Assembly: GCA_937124505.1 (NCBI GenBank)
Contig: CAKZKV010000308.1
Location: 1-8,859, forward strand
DNA: 8,859 nucleotides
Direction of reading: 5' to 3'
Source of the DNA: an uncultured Alphaproteobacteria bacterium
GTDB lineage: Bacteria; Pseudomonadota; Alphaproteobacteria; Micavibrionales; Micavibrionaceae
In this document: piece by piece, positions 1 through 5,559 of the stretch
How positions within the stretch are numbered: position 1 is the stretch's first letter
Layout: each line of letters opens with the position of its first letter
Position numbers and translations under genes: made by a program
The notes under the pieces: generated by a model
What the model saw: only the letters and a program-made list of their open reading frames with translations
The model's database searches: none
Told to the model about the DNA's origin: nothing

Positions 1-76
1 ATCACAAAACAATACCATCAATCTTAATCCCTGAATAGTGTCAACACACCCTAAATAAATAGAAGGAGTGTTCGTA

Positions 77-595
77 ATGAATCAGCAAGCAAGTGGTCAA
101 GTATTTTGTGTTGTCGCATGGCCGGGAAATGAGCTGGAAGCCTTCCCTGCCAAAAAAGATACCGCTATGGACAGCGCTGTCGATCAGTTGGGACCAAAAG
201 GCTATTCAATCAACTCTCTTCTTGTTTCGGCAAGCTGCGAAGCAGATGCTTGCCAGGTGGCAGAACAGCAAGGACATGTCTGGGTTCCGCCGCATCAGGT
301 TATGGCAGCTCATAGACGTGAGGCGATTTCGCGTGTGGGTAAGCCTTTCACAGGGTATAGAACAGATACAGTCTCAACAAGGAGCTGCAAACTGGATTTA
401 GGGGATACTCCGACATATTTAAAAGAAGGCGGTTCGCCTAAGTATAGACCTAGAGAAGAAGCACGTGCAGCTTGGCAGGTGACGTGGGCAGATCTTCTGG
501 CGCAATTTCAGAATAGTTCCTGGAATCCATGGAAACGTGAAAAGTCAGCCTCTGCCCCTGCCCAAGAGAATGATCAACCGACTCCATCAAAATAA
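77..595 (+). CDS. Hypothetical protein, 172 aa, soluble
   Basis: I do not recognise this protein. The start is placed at the ATG at 77 because a strong ribosome binding site (AAGGAG, 63-68) sits 8 nt before it. An in-frame GTG at 68 overlaps that site and is unlikely to be used. The product has no signal peptide and no membrane segment. It begins with a short beta-like stretch (FCVVAW), carries an acidic/Cys segment (SCEADAC) and a WVPPH motif near residue 69, and ends in a low-complexity tail rich in Pro, Ser, Ala and Gln that is probably disordered. Three cysteines in the first 60 residues (C11, C51, C56) could be structural or metal-linked, but no known metal motif is evident. yqhA follows after 77 bp on the same strand and might be co-transcribed. 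The coding call rests on ribosome binding site quality and an open frame with balanced composition. Confidence 0.68.
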   Translation: MNQQASGQVFCVVAWPGNELEAFPAKKDTAMDSAVDQLGPKGYSINSLLVSASCEADACQVAEQQGHVWVPPHQVMAAHRREAISRVGKPFTGYRTDTVSTRSCKLDLGDTPTYLKEGGSPKYRPREEARAAWQVTWADLLAQFQNSSWNPWKREKSASAPAQENDQPTPSK

Positions 596-630
596 CGATT
601 CTCTTGTTCTTTTGACTGTCCAGACATATA

Positions 631-647
631 GTTCAGAATGACTGAAC
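631..647. repeat. Short perfect inverted repeat upstream of yqhA
   Basis: The arms GTTCAG (631-636) and CTGAAC (642-647) are separated by 5 nt, followed by an AT-rich stretch. The stem is only 6 bp and no continuous T-tract follows, so it is a weak terminator candidate at best. It lies 25 nt before the yqhA start and could equally be a protein-binding half-site pair or chance. Confidence 0.25.
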
Positions 648-672
648 ATCTTTATTCTGGGGGATAAACGGC

Positions 673-1230
673 ATGAATAAAGGAAATAAGAAAAACAATG
701 CCTTTAAAAAAGAGCGGCTTTGGGAGGCAACGATTGAGGGTATCTTATATGCTTGTCGCTGGTTGCTTCTCCCGTTGTTTCTGGGGTTGGCTTGTCTGGT
801 TCTCCTTTTAACATGGCAATTTTACGCTGTTCTTATAGATACAGCCTTACACATCCATGAAATTGGTAAAAAGCCATTGATTGTGATTGTTTTGACGCTT
901 GTGGATATGTGTTTGATTGCAAGTCTTGTCATTATGGTCGCGATTAGTGGTTATGAGAATTTTGTCTCTCGTATTACGGTCATGGAGGAAACAGAAAAGC
1001 CAACGATCTTTTCGCGTCTTGATCCGGGAACAATCAAAATAAAACTGGGTATGGTTATTATTGCCATTGCCTCCATTCAATTGCTGCAAACCTTAACAGA
1101 TATTAAAAGTTACACACAGGAGGAGGTGTATCTGCAAATTGCATTGCAAATCGCCTTAATTCTGGCTGGGGGTATGATGGGTCTTATTGATATTATTCTA
1201 TCCAAGAAGCACGGACATGCCAAACACTAG
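673..1230 (+). CDS. yqhA: UPF0114 / YqhA family inner-membrane protein
   Basis: This is a small integral membrane protein of the UPF0114 (TIGR00645, E. coli YqhA-like) family, whose biochemical role is not established. The 185-residue product has a basic N-terminus (about 1-15) and four hydrophobic segments at roughly 29-52, 67-92, 124-141 and 152-176. Family hallmarks are visible: YACRWLL near residue 26, LVDMCLI near 76, SGYENFVS at 92-99 and AIASIQLL near 131. The length is slightly above the E. coli member, mostly through N- and C-terminal additions; the C-terminus is rich in His and Lys. The start at 673 is supported by a GGGGGA ribosome binding site (659-664) 8 nt upstream. Base composition is more AT-rich than in serS or pcm. 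A 77-bp gap separates it from the upstream hypothetical gene. Family assignment is confident; function is open. Confidence 0.93.
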   Translation: MNKGNKKNNAFKKERLWEATIEGILYACRWLLLPLFLGLACLVLLLTWQFYAVLIDTALHIHEIGKKPLIVIVLTLVDMCLIASLVIMVAISGYENFVSRITVMEETEKPTIFSRLDPGTIKIKLGMVIIAIASIQLLQTLTDIKSYTQEEVYLQIALQIALILAGGMMGLIDIILSKKHGHAKH

Positions 1231-1240
1231 ATCGGCAATC

Positions 1241-1269
1241 ATATCCTTCATATTCTGTGGGAAGGATAT
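1241..1269. terminator. Hairpin between convergent genes, possible bidirectional terminator
   Basis: The perfect 9-bp arms ATATCCTTC (1241-1249) and GAAGGATAT (1261-1269) enclose an 11-nt loop. Two more pairs outside a single mismatch (1238-1239 with 1271-1272) extend the stem. It starts 10 bp after the yqhA stop and ends 2 bp before the stop of the minus-strand small ORF, which is where a shared terminator is expected. Neither side has a proper T-tract, so it is not a classical intrinsic terminator. It may act as a 3'-end stabiliser or Rho-linked structure. Confidence 0.45.
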
Positions 1270-1271
1270 AA

Positions 1272-1463
1272 TCAGGCTTCAGGCTGCCATGTCTCTTTTA
1301 TATCAGATGGAATGGCCTTATTCAAAGCGGTGGCCGCATCAGGCCCGCCATGCTGTATTATTTGGGCGGTGTCAGGGTCTACCATAGGGCGTCCGGGAAC
1401 GGCTGCACTAAAAAAACCTTTGGCTGTTTGAGTTCCCTCTACTTCTGTATGTCTTAATTTCAT
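1272..1463 (-). CDS. Possible small protein, 63 aa, unrecognised
   Basis: A 63-residue frame reads leftward towards yqhA. Support comes from a good ribosome binding site on the minus strand (GAGGA, 1468-1472) 4 nt before the ATG, and a stop that falls just beside the convergent hairpin. The product is hydrophilic, with no signal or membrane segment. It starts MKLRHTEVEG and has a central stretch rich in Gly, Pro, Asp and Ala (PGRPMVDPDTAQ). No family is recognised. Upstream on the minus strand, TTGCTT (1525-1530) and TAATAT (1503-1508) are separated by 16 nt and form a modest promoter candidate. Without conservation data this could be a chance frame. Otherwise the 330-bp stretch 1231-1561 holds only the hairpin. 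Confidence 0.45.
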   Translation of the reverse strand: MKLRHTEVEGTQTAKGFFSAAVPGRPMVDPDTAQIIQHGGPDAATALNKAIPSDIKETWQPEA

Positions 1464-1561
1464 TTTGTCCTCATAAGATAATCAATGAATTTTCTTTTGA
1501 TATTAGTAAATTTCTTCAAAAAAGCAAGGGAATACGGCTCAATAGAGTGCTAAAAGAGGGG

Positions 1562-1650
1562 TGGTGCGGCCGAAAGGACTTGAACCTTCACGGGATTTGA
1601 CTCCCACAGCGACCTCAACGCTGCGCGTCTACCAATTCCGCCACGGCCGC
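1562..1650 (-). tRNA. tRNA-Leu (anticodon GAG), CCA encoded
   Basis: Read on the minus strand, the gene folds into a complete class II (long variable arm) tRNA. The acceptor arms GCGGCCG (1644-1650) and CGGCCGC (1566-1572) pair perfectly over 7 bp. The D-arm contains the GG of AATTGGTAGAC. The anticodon stem CAGCG/CGCTG closes the loop TTGAGGT (1612-1618), giving anticodon GAG (1614-1616), which reads leucine codons CUC and CUU. The variable arm has a TGGGA/TCCCG stem, and the T-loop TTCAAGT is standard. The discriminator is A (1565) and CCA is encoded at 1562-1564. The long variable arm, the A73 discriminator and GAG together identify leucine unambiguously. Downstream on the minus strand there is a T-run (1524-1529) but no clear hairpin. 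Confidence 0.97.
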
Positions 1651-1667
1651 TTCCTTGAGGTTTGATC

Positions 1668-1696
1668 TAAATAGCAGAGAGTGCCGTCATCTTCAA
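1668..1696 (-). promoter_or_regulatory. Candidate promoter of tRNA-Leu
   Basis: On the minus strand, TTGAAG (1691-1696) serves as a -35 box and TATTTA (1668-1673) as a -10 box, separated by exactly 17 bp. The expected start of transcription is near 1661, about 11 nt before the mature tRNA 5' end at 1650. The -35 box matches 4 of 6 consensus bases and the -10 box 3 of 6. The spacing and position relative to the tRNA make it the best candidate. The -35 box lies inside a near-perfect 15-bp palindrome (1687-1701). Confidence 0.5.
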
Positions 1697-1701
1697 GATG
1701 A
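1687..1701. repeat. 15-bp palindrome overlapping the tRNA-Leu -35 box
   Basis: TCATCTT-C-AAGATGA has 7-bp arms around a single central base. It lies in the 108-bp divergent region between tRNA-Leu and lipB and contains the tRNA -35 box. A one-base centre does not make a usable RNA hairpin, so a dimeric DNA-binding protein site is the more natural reading. The regulator is unknown. Confidence 0.35.
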
Positions 1702-1758
1702 AAAACGTATTTCGTCATTTACGCTGCCTCTATTTCTTCTTATTGTCGTTCATAACAC

Positions 1759-2442
1759 ATGGAATTTATCATATCTCAAACTCTTATTCCCTATCCGGAG
1801 GCGGTTGCGTTCATGGAAGAGCGCGTGGCGGCCATTCATGCCGGGGAAAAGGAAGAGTGTGTCTGGTTGCTGGAGCATCCGCCGCTTTACACCGCCGGGA
1901 CGAGCGCCAGGGCGCATGATTTGCTTGATCCCCGCTTTCCGGTGTATGAGACGGGGCGCGGCGGTGAATATACCTATCACGGCCCCGGCCAGCGCGTGGC
2001 GTATAATATGCTGAACTTAAAACAGCGCCAAAAAGAACCGGACATTAAAAAGTATATCTGGCAACTGGAGGAGTGGATTATCCGCACCTTAAAAGCGTTT
2101 GATATACGGGGAGAGCGCCGGGAGGGCAGAATCGGGATCTGGGTCGTGGGTCGGGACGGACTGGAAAAGAAAATTGCCGCCATTGGTGTGCGCATACGGC
2201 ATTGGGTCACGTATCACGGGATTGCCATCAATCTCGACCCTGATTTATCGCATTTTGACGGGATCGTTCCGTGCGGAATTTCAGAGTATGGCGTGACCTC
2301 TATTGCGCAGCAAGCGGCATGTCCTGTTCGTATGCCGGAGCTTGATCAGGCTCTGCAAAGTGAGTGGTGGACGGTGTTTGGAGGACTGAAAGAGAATGCT
2401 TCGCCATTTCAGGCAGGAGTCTTTCAAGCACACGTTTCATGA
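1759..2442 (+). CDS. lipB: Octanoyl-[acyl-carrier-protein]:protein N-octanoyltransferase LipB
   Basis: LipB moves octanoate from acyl carrier protein onto the lipoyl-domain lysine of 2-oxoacid dehydrogenases and the glycine cleavage H protein, the first step of cytoplasmic lipoate synthesis. The 227-residue product shows the family signatures in order: [12 protein letters not shown] (39-50), [12 protein letters not shown] (67-78), KIAAIGVRI (138-146), [10 protein letters not shown] (149-158) and PCGI (171-174). From the family, K138 and C172 should be the catalytic Lys/Cys pair; both are present. The conserved fold probably ends near residue 209, so residues 210-227 are an extra tail. No Shine-Dalgarno sequence is visible before the ATG at 1759; the next in-frame ATG (1813) would remove conserved sequence and is not better. 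The last 143 bp overlap the FGase-family gene on the other strand. It is divergent from tRNA-Leu. Confidence 0.96.
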   Translation: MEFIISQTLIPYPEAVAFMEERVAAIHAGEKEECVWLLEHPPLYTAGTSARAHDLLDPRFPVYETGRGGEYTYHGPGQRVAYNMLNLKQRQKEPDIKKYIWQLEEWIIRTLKAFDIRGERREGRIGIWVVGRDGLEKKIAAIGVRIRHWVTYHGIAINLDPDLSHFDGIVPCGISEYGVTSIAQQAACPVRMPELDQALQSEWWTVFGGLKENASPFQAGVFQAHVS

Positions 2443-3247
2443 TTTCCAGAGATTCATAATTGCATTCTGTGAAATTATCCGGGTAAGCCAGCAAGTCTCT
2501 GGCAATTTCAACTTGAATGACATGTTTGCCGTGTGCCGGATCACTGTATTTTTTACAGACATATCCCCCCTGCAAATAACGCTCTGAAGTCACAGACAAG
2601 TCATGCTCCGACAAAATTTCTGCCATGCGGTTTGTTAGTTCGGGCCTGCAGGACCGCCCGTCCAGATGTCCAATGACAATATCGGATTTTGCACCATTTA
2701 TGCGCCCGTAGGAATGCATGTCAACAATCAGGTAGCCGCCAAATTGTTCGTACAGGGTGTCAAGTACATCTTCTAATGCGTTGTGAAAAGGGGCATAAAA
2801 ACGTCTTTTTCTCTCCTCAATCTCCTCAGGACTCAAATCTGTATTTCCTGGTATTTGAACAGGTTGCCAATCCTCGTAGAATTGCTCAGGGATCAGCCCT
2901 CTGCCTTGATGAATCAGGCGGCTGCCATGCTGGTGGTCGTTAAAAAGCCTGACGCTTTGTCTGAATTCATGGGAGAGTTGCCGTTCGCTGACATCGCCGA
3001 TAAATCTGTTTGTGTCTATCAGCAGGCGGTTGATACGTTGTTCAAGCACAGGCAGGCCCATGGCGGGAATATCTCTCAAGAGATCATCTATAAACAGATC
3101 GCTTAGGCCAAGAATGGTTTTTTCTTTTGGGATGCCAAGGTCTATGTCAGGCGGAATGATACGTCCGCTATGCTGATTCAGAACAACTAGCGGATATTGA
3201 TCTCCCCCCTCTATGGGTACATGCAATATACTTGGACTGTCTGTCAT
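2300..3247 (-). CDS. N-formylglutamate amidohydrolase family protein (paralog 1)
   Basis: This belongs to the FGase family (Pfam PF05013), cytoplasmic metal-dependent hydrolases whose type member splits N-formyl-L-glutamate to formate and glutamate in histidine breakdown. Recognisable elements are NQHSGR (24-29), IDTNR (77-81), [19 protein letters not shown] (153-171) leading to VDMHS (175-179), [12 protein letters not shown] (189-200), [14 protein letters not shown] (227-240) and QVEIARDLL (245-253). Several positions differ from the usual forms: Asn-Gln replaces Ser-Pro before the HSG motif, Thr replaces Val in DVNR, and GHLDG replaces GDRxG. The substrate may therefore differ. At 315 residues it is longer than typical members, mainly through a C-terminal tail (about 289-315) that lies opposite lipB. 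It starts 15 bp after the stop of the upstream paralog with only a weak ribosome binding site, so it probably depends on that transcript. No hut genes are nearby. Confidence 0.88.
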   Translation of the reverse strand: MTDSPSILHVPIEGGDQYPLVVLNQHSGRIIPPDIDLGIPKEKTILGLSDLFIDDLLRDIPAMGLPVLEQRINRLLIDTNRFIGDVSERQLSHEFRQSVRLFNDHQHGSRLIHQGRGLIPEQFYEDWQPVQIPGNTDLSPEEIEERKRRFYAPFHNALEDVLDTLYEQFGGYLIVDMHSYGRINGAKSDIVIGHLDGRSCRPELTNRMAEILSEHDLSVTSERYLQGGYVCKKYSDPAHGKHVIQVEIARDLLAYPDNFTECNYESLEIMKRVLERLLPEMAKHSLSVLQTPSTTHFAEPDQAPAYEQDMPLAAQ

Positions 3248-3262
3248 GTAGGTGCGGTATAC

Positions 3263-4135
3263 CTAATCTGCGGCCTTCAAGACAAGTTTTTTTTCAATAA
3301 ATTCTGCAATAAACAGAAACATCTGATTGAGGGCTGCTTGCAGCTTTTTTGCTTCTGGCAGAAATTCCTGTGTTTTTTCATTCCAGTAAAGGGATTTGTT
3401 GATCTCGAATTGCAGAGAAAATTTTCCTATTGATGGATTGCCGTGCCGTCTGATCAGTTCCACGCCTTTATAGGGATCATTGATGGACACACGGTAGTCG
3501 CCGTATTCCAGAAACTCCCTTATAAGATTCAAAAATTCACGGTTGCAGGTCGTGCCGTGACGGTCGCCCAACACAAAATCAACAGGATGGCCGTCTTCGG
3601 TATGGGCGGAGGAGGCGGGCATAGAATGCATATTGAGATACCATACCTGACCAAAATTATAATGCAACATATCAAGTTTTTGCTGCAAAATATTGTGATA
3701 GCTTGAATAATAATGCTGTAGCCTGTGTCGCGCTTCTTCTGTGTCCAGTAGGTGGTCATAAACCGGAATGCCCGGCTTGACCAGACGACGAATAAGGCCA
3801 TATCCGGCGGAAGACCGGATGGTTGGATTTGTCGGGAAATCTGGTGCGTTCTTCAAAAGGGCTTCGTCAATGTCGTCTGCGGCGCGGTTCACATCAATAT
3901 AGCAGCGGGGAAATTCACATTGCAGAAGGGTGATGCCGTATGAGGGTGCTTGCTGAAGCAAAATTTCCAGATGATTGTCTTCGGTTTCCTGCAGCAGTTT
4001 AAAATTGCAGGCATAATTGAAATTCTGCGGATAAATCCGTCCGCTGTGAGGGGAATCGATCAAAATCGGCAGGGCGGACTCTGTTGGCTCAAAAAGAGTA
4101 TAGATTCCCGGTAATTCTGTCTTGTGCAGGCTCAT
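3263..4135 (-). CDS. N-formylglutamate amidohydrolase family protein (paralog 2)
   Basis: This second FGase-family hydrolase is closer to the canonical type than its neighbour. Visible motifs are DSPHSGRIYP (27-36), YIDVNRA (79-85), SSYHNILQQKL (144-154), LNMHSM (167-172), FVLGDRHGTTC (187-197), GVELIRRHGNP (224-234) and LQFEINKSLY (241-250). The His, Asp, Asn and Arg residues typical of the family's metal and carboxylate binding are all in place. I set the start at the ATG at 4135 (290 residues), which is near the family's usual length. A TTG at 4171 would add 12 residues but has no ribosome binding site; the ATG has GGGAG just upstream, though unusually close. It is the first gene of a two-gene minus-strand unit and diverges from serS. 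The physiological substrate is inferred only at family level; formylated or similar N-acyl amino acids are plausible. Confidence 0.92.
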   Translation of the reverse strand: MSLHKTELPGIYTLFEPTESALPILIDSPHSGRIYPQNFNYACNFKLLQETEDNHLEILLQQAPSYGITLLQCEFPRCYIDVNRAADDIDEALLKNAPDFPTNPTIRSSAGYGLIRRLVKPGIPVYDHLLDTEEARHRLQHYYSSYHNILQQKLDMLHYNFGQVWYLNMHSMPASSAHTEDGHPVDFVLGDRHGTTCNREFLNLIREFLEYGDYRVSINDPYKGVELIRRHGNPSIGKFSLQFEINKSLYWNEKTQEFLPEAKKLQAALNQMFLFIAEFIEKKLVLKAAD

Positions 4136-4141
4136 ATCTCC

Positions 4142-4162
4142 CACTATTGTGCAAAGATAGTG
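4142..4162. promoter_or_regulatory. Inverted repeat in the serS / FGase divergent spacer
   Basis: CACTAT (4142-4147) and ATAGTG (4157-4162) are perfect 6-bp arms separated by 9 nt, within the only 66 bp available for both divergent promoters. The layout suits an operator, but 6-bp arms are short enough to arise by chance. I could not place convincing -35/-10 boxes for either gene here. Confidence 0.25.
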
Positions 4163-4201
4163 ATAAAACAAGTCTTAACATCATAGAGAATAGGAGAGAA
4201 A

Positions 4202-5554
4202 ATGTTCGACTTACGCGCCATACGGCAAACCCCGGAAGAGTTTGATGCAAACTGGGCCCGGCGCGGACTCTCGCCCCAGACACCGGAAATTCTGGCACTG
4301 GATGAGACAAAACGCGCCCTGCAAACGGAGTTGCAAGAGCTGCTCGCGGAGCGGAATGAAAAGTCGAAAGAAATCGGGAAAATCAAGTCGCAGGGCGGCG
4401 ATGCTGAGGCAATCATGGCGGAAGTTGCCAGCCTGAAAGACAAAATCGCAAGTCTTGAAGAAAAACAGAAAGAAGCTGAGGAGGCTTTGAAAACAAAGCT
4501 TTCCGGTATCCCCAACCAGTTGGCTGAGGATGTGCCGGACGGCCCGGACGAAGACCATAATGTAGAGGTGCGCCGTCATGGGGAGCCGAAGGCGCTGAAT
4601 TCCGAGCCGAAAGACCATGTGGATATCGGCGAAGGGCTGGATATGATGGACTTTGCCACGGCGGCAAAAATGTCCGGCAGCCGCTTTGTGCTGCTGCATA
4701 GCGGGTTGGCGCGGATGGAGCGGGCGCTGGCGCAGTTCTTTCTGGATACGCATACCTCTGAACACGGCCTGACGGAAGTGTCTGCGCCGTTATTGGTCAA
4801 TACTAAAACAATGTTTGGAACAGGTCAGCTTCCCAAATTTCGGGATGATCAATTTAAAACTTTTTCAACGGATTATTTGGTTGATAAAGAGCTGCTTGAG
4901 GAATCAGGCTTAAGTAAAGGGTTGATGACATATAATAGGGATTTATGGCTGATCCCGACGTCCGAAGTATCTCTGACGAACATCGTGGCGGAGGAAATTA
5001 TCGACGAAGAAACCCTGCCGCGCCGCTATACGGCGTTTACCCCCTGTTTCCGCAAGGAAGCGGGGAGTGCCGGGAAGGACACGCGCGGGATGATCCGCAT
5101 GCACCAGTTCTACAAGGTGGAAATGGTCAGTGTGACCGCGCCGGACAAATCTGAAGAGGAGCATGAGCGCATGACGGGCTGCGCGGAAAATCTGCTGAAA
5201 AAGCTGGAGCTGCCGTTCCGCACGATTGTCTTGTGTTCCGGGGATAGCGGTTTTACGGTCCGTAAGACGTATGATCTGGAGGTATGGATTCCGTCTCAGG
5301 AAACGTACCGTGAGATTTCCAGTTGTTCGAATTGCTGGGACTTTCAGGCGCGGCGTATGAATGCGCGTTGCCGTGCCAAAGGCGAGAAGGACACGAAATT
5401 CGTTCACACCCTGAACGGTTCCGGCCTTGCGGTTGGGCGCGCTTTGGTGGCGGTGATGGAAAATTACTATGATCCGGCGGACGGCGGCGTGTTTGTGCCG
5501 GATGTCCTGAAACCCTATATGGGCGGGATGGAGAAGATTACGCCGAAAGGATAA
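4202..5554 (+). CDS. serS: Seryl-tRNA synthetase
   Basis: This class II aminoacyl-tRNA synthetase charges tRNA-Ser (and tRNA-Sec where present) with serine. The 450-residue product has the typical N-terminal helical hairpin that grips the long tRNA arm (heptad-rich, about 34-100). Next come GTGQLPKF (206-213), the serine-binding TSE triplet (253-255), motif 2 from FRKEAGSAGKDTRG (283-296), WDFQARRMNARC (379-390), NGSGLAVGR (405-413) and motif 3 ending in PDVLKPYMGG (433-442). The start at 4202 is set by an AGGAG site (4192-4196) 5 nt upstream. Between LPKF and IPTSE there are 37 residues where E. coli SerRS has 21 by my recollection of its sequence, so about 16 are extra. The DNA here (about 4799-4948) is clearly more AT-rich than the rest of the gene. 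The enzyme nonetheless appears complete. A DUF4153-like gene follows after 5 bp. Confidence 0.98.
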   Translation: MFDLRAIRQTPEEFDANWARRGLSPQTPEILALDETKRALQTELQELLAERNEKSKEIGKIKSQGGDAEAIMAEVASLKDKIASLEEKQKEAEEALKTKLSGIPNQLAEDVPDGPDEDHNVEVRRHGEPKALNSEPKDHVDIGEGLDMMDFATAAKMSGSRFVLLHSGLARMERALAQFFLDTHTSEHGLTEVSAPLLVNTKTMFGTGQLPKFRDDQFKTFSTDYLVDKELLEESGLSKGLMTYNRDLWLIPTSEVSLTNIVAEEIIDEETLPRRYTAFTPCFRKEAGSAGKDTRGMIRMHQFYKVEMVSVTAPDKSEEEHERMTGCAENLLKKLELPFRTIVLCSGDSGFTVRKTYDLEVWIPSQETYREISSCSNCWDFQARRMNARCRAKGEKDTKFVHTLNGSGLAVGRALVAVMENYYDPADGGVFVPDVLKPYMGGMEKITPKG

Positions 5555-5559
5555 ACGCA

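Noticed and set aside
1..76. Promoter before the first gene
   Set aside because: TAAATA at 52-57 could be a -10 box, but there is no acceptable -35 box at the right distance and it sits too close to the ribosome binding site.
1655..2014. Plus-strand frame of 119 codons over the start of lipB
   Set aside because: It is out of frame with lipB, whose motifs are unmistakable. The product is Arg-rich and lacks a ribosome binding site.
3257..3270. GGTATACC palindrome between the two FGase genes
   Set aside because: It is only 8 bp, within a 15-bp gap that includes the stop codon of the upstream gene. It is too short and too likely by chance to call.
4136..4171. Upstream TTG start extending FGase paralog 2 by 12 residues
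   Set aside because: There is no ribosome site before the TTG, the added residues match no family feature, and the extension would take most of the divergent promoter space.
4211..4765. Long minus-strand open frame inside serS (184 codons)
   Set aside because: It lies wholly within the well-supported serS frame on the other strand, and its product is a composition artefact rich in Arg, Leu, Phe and Gln. It has no recognisable motif.
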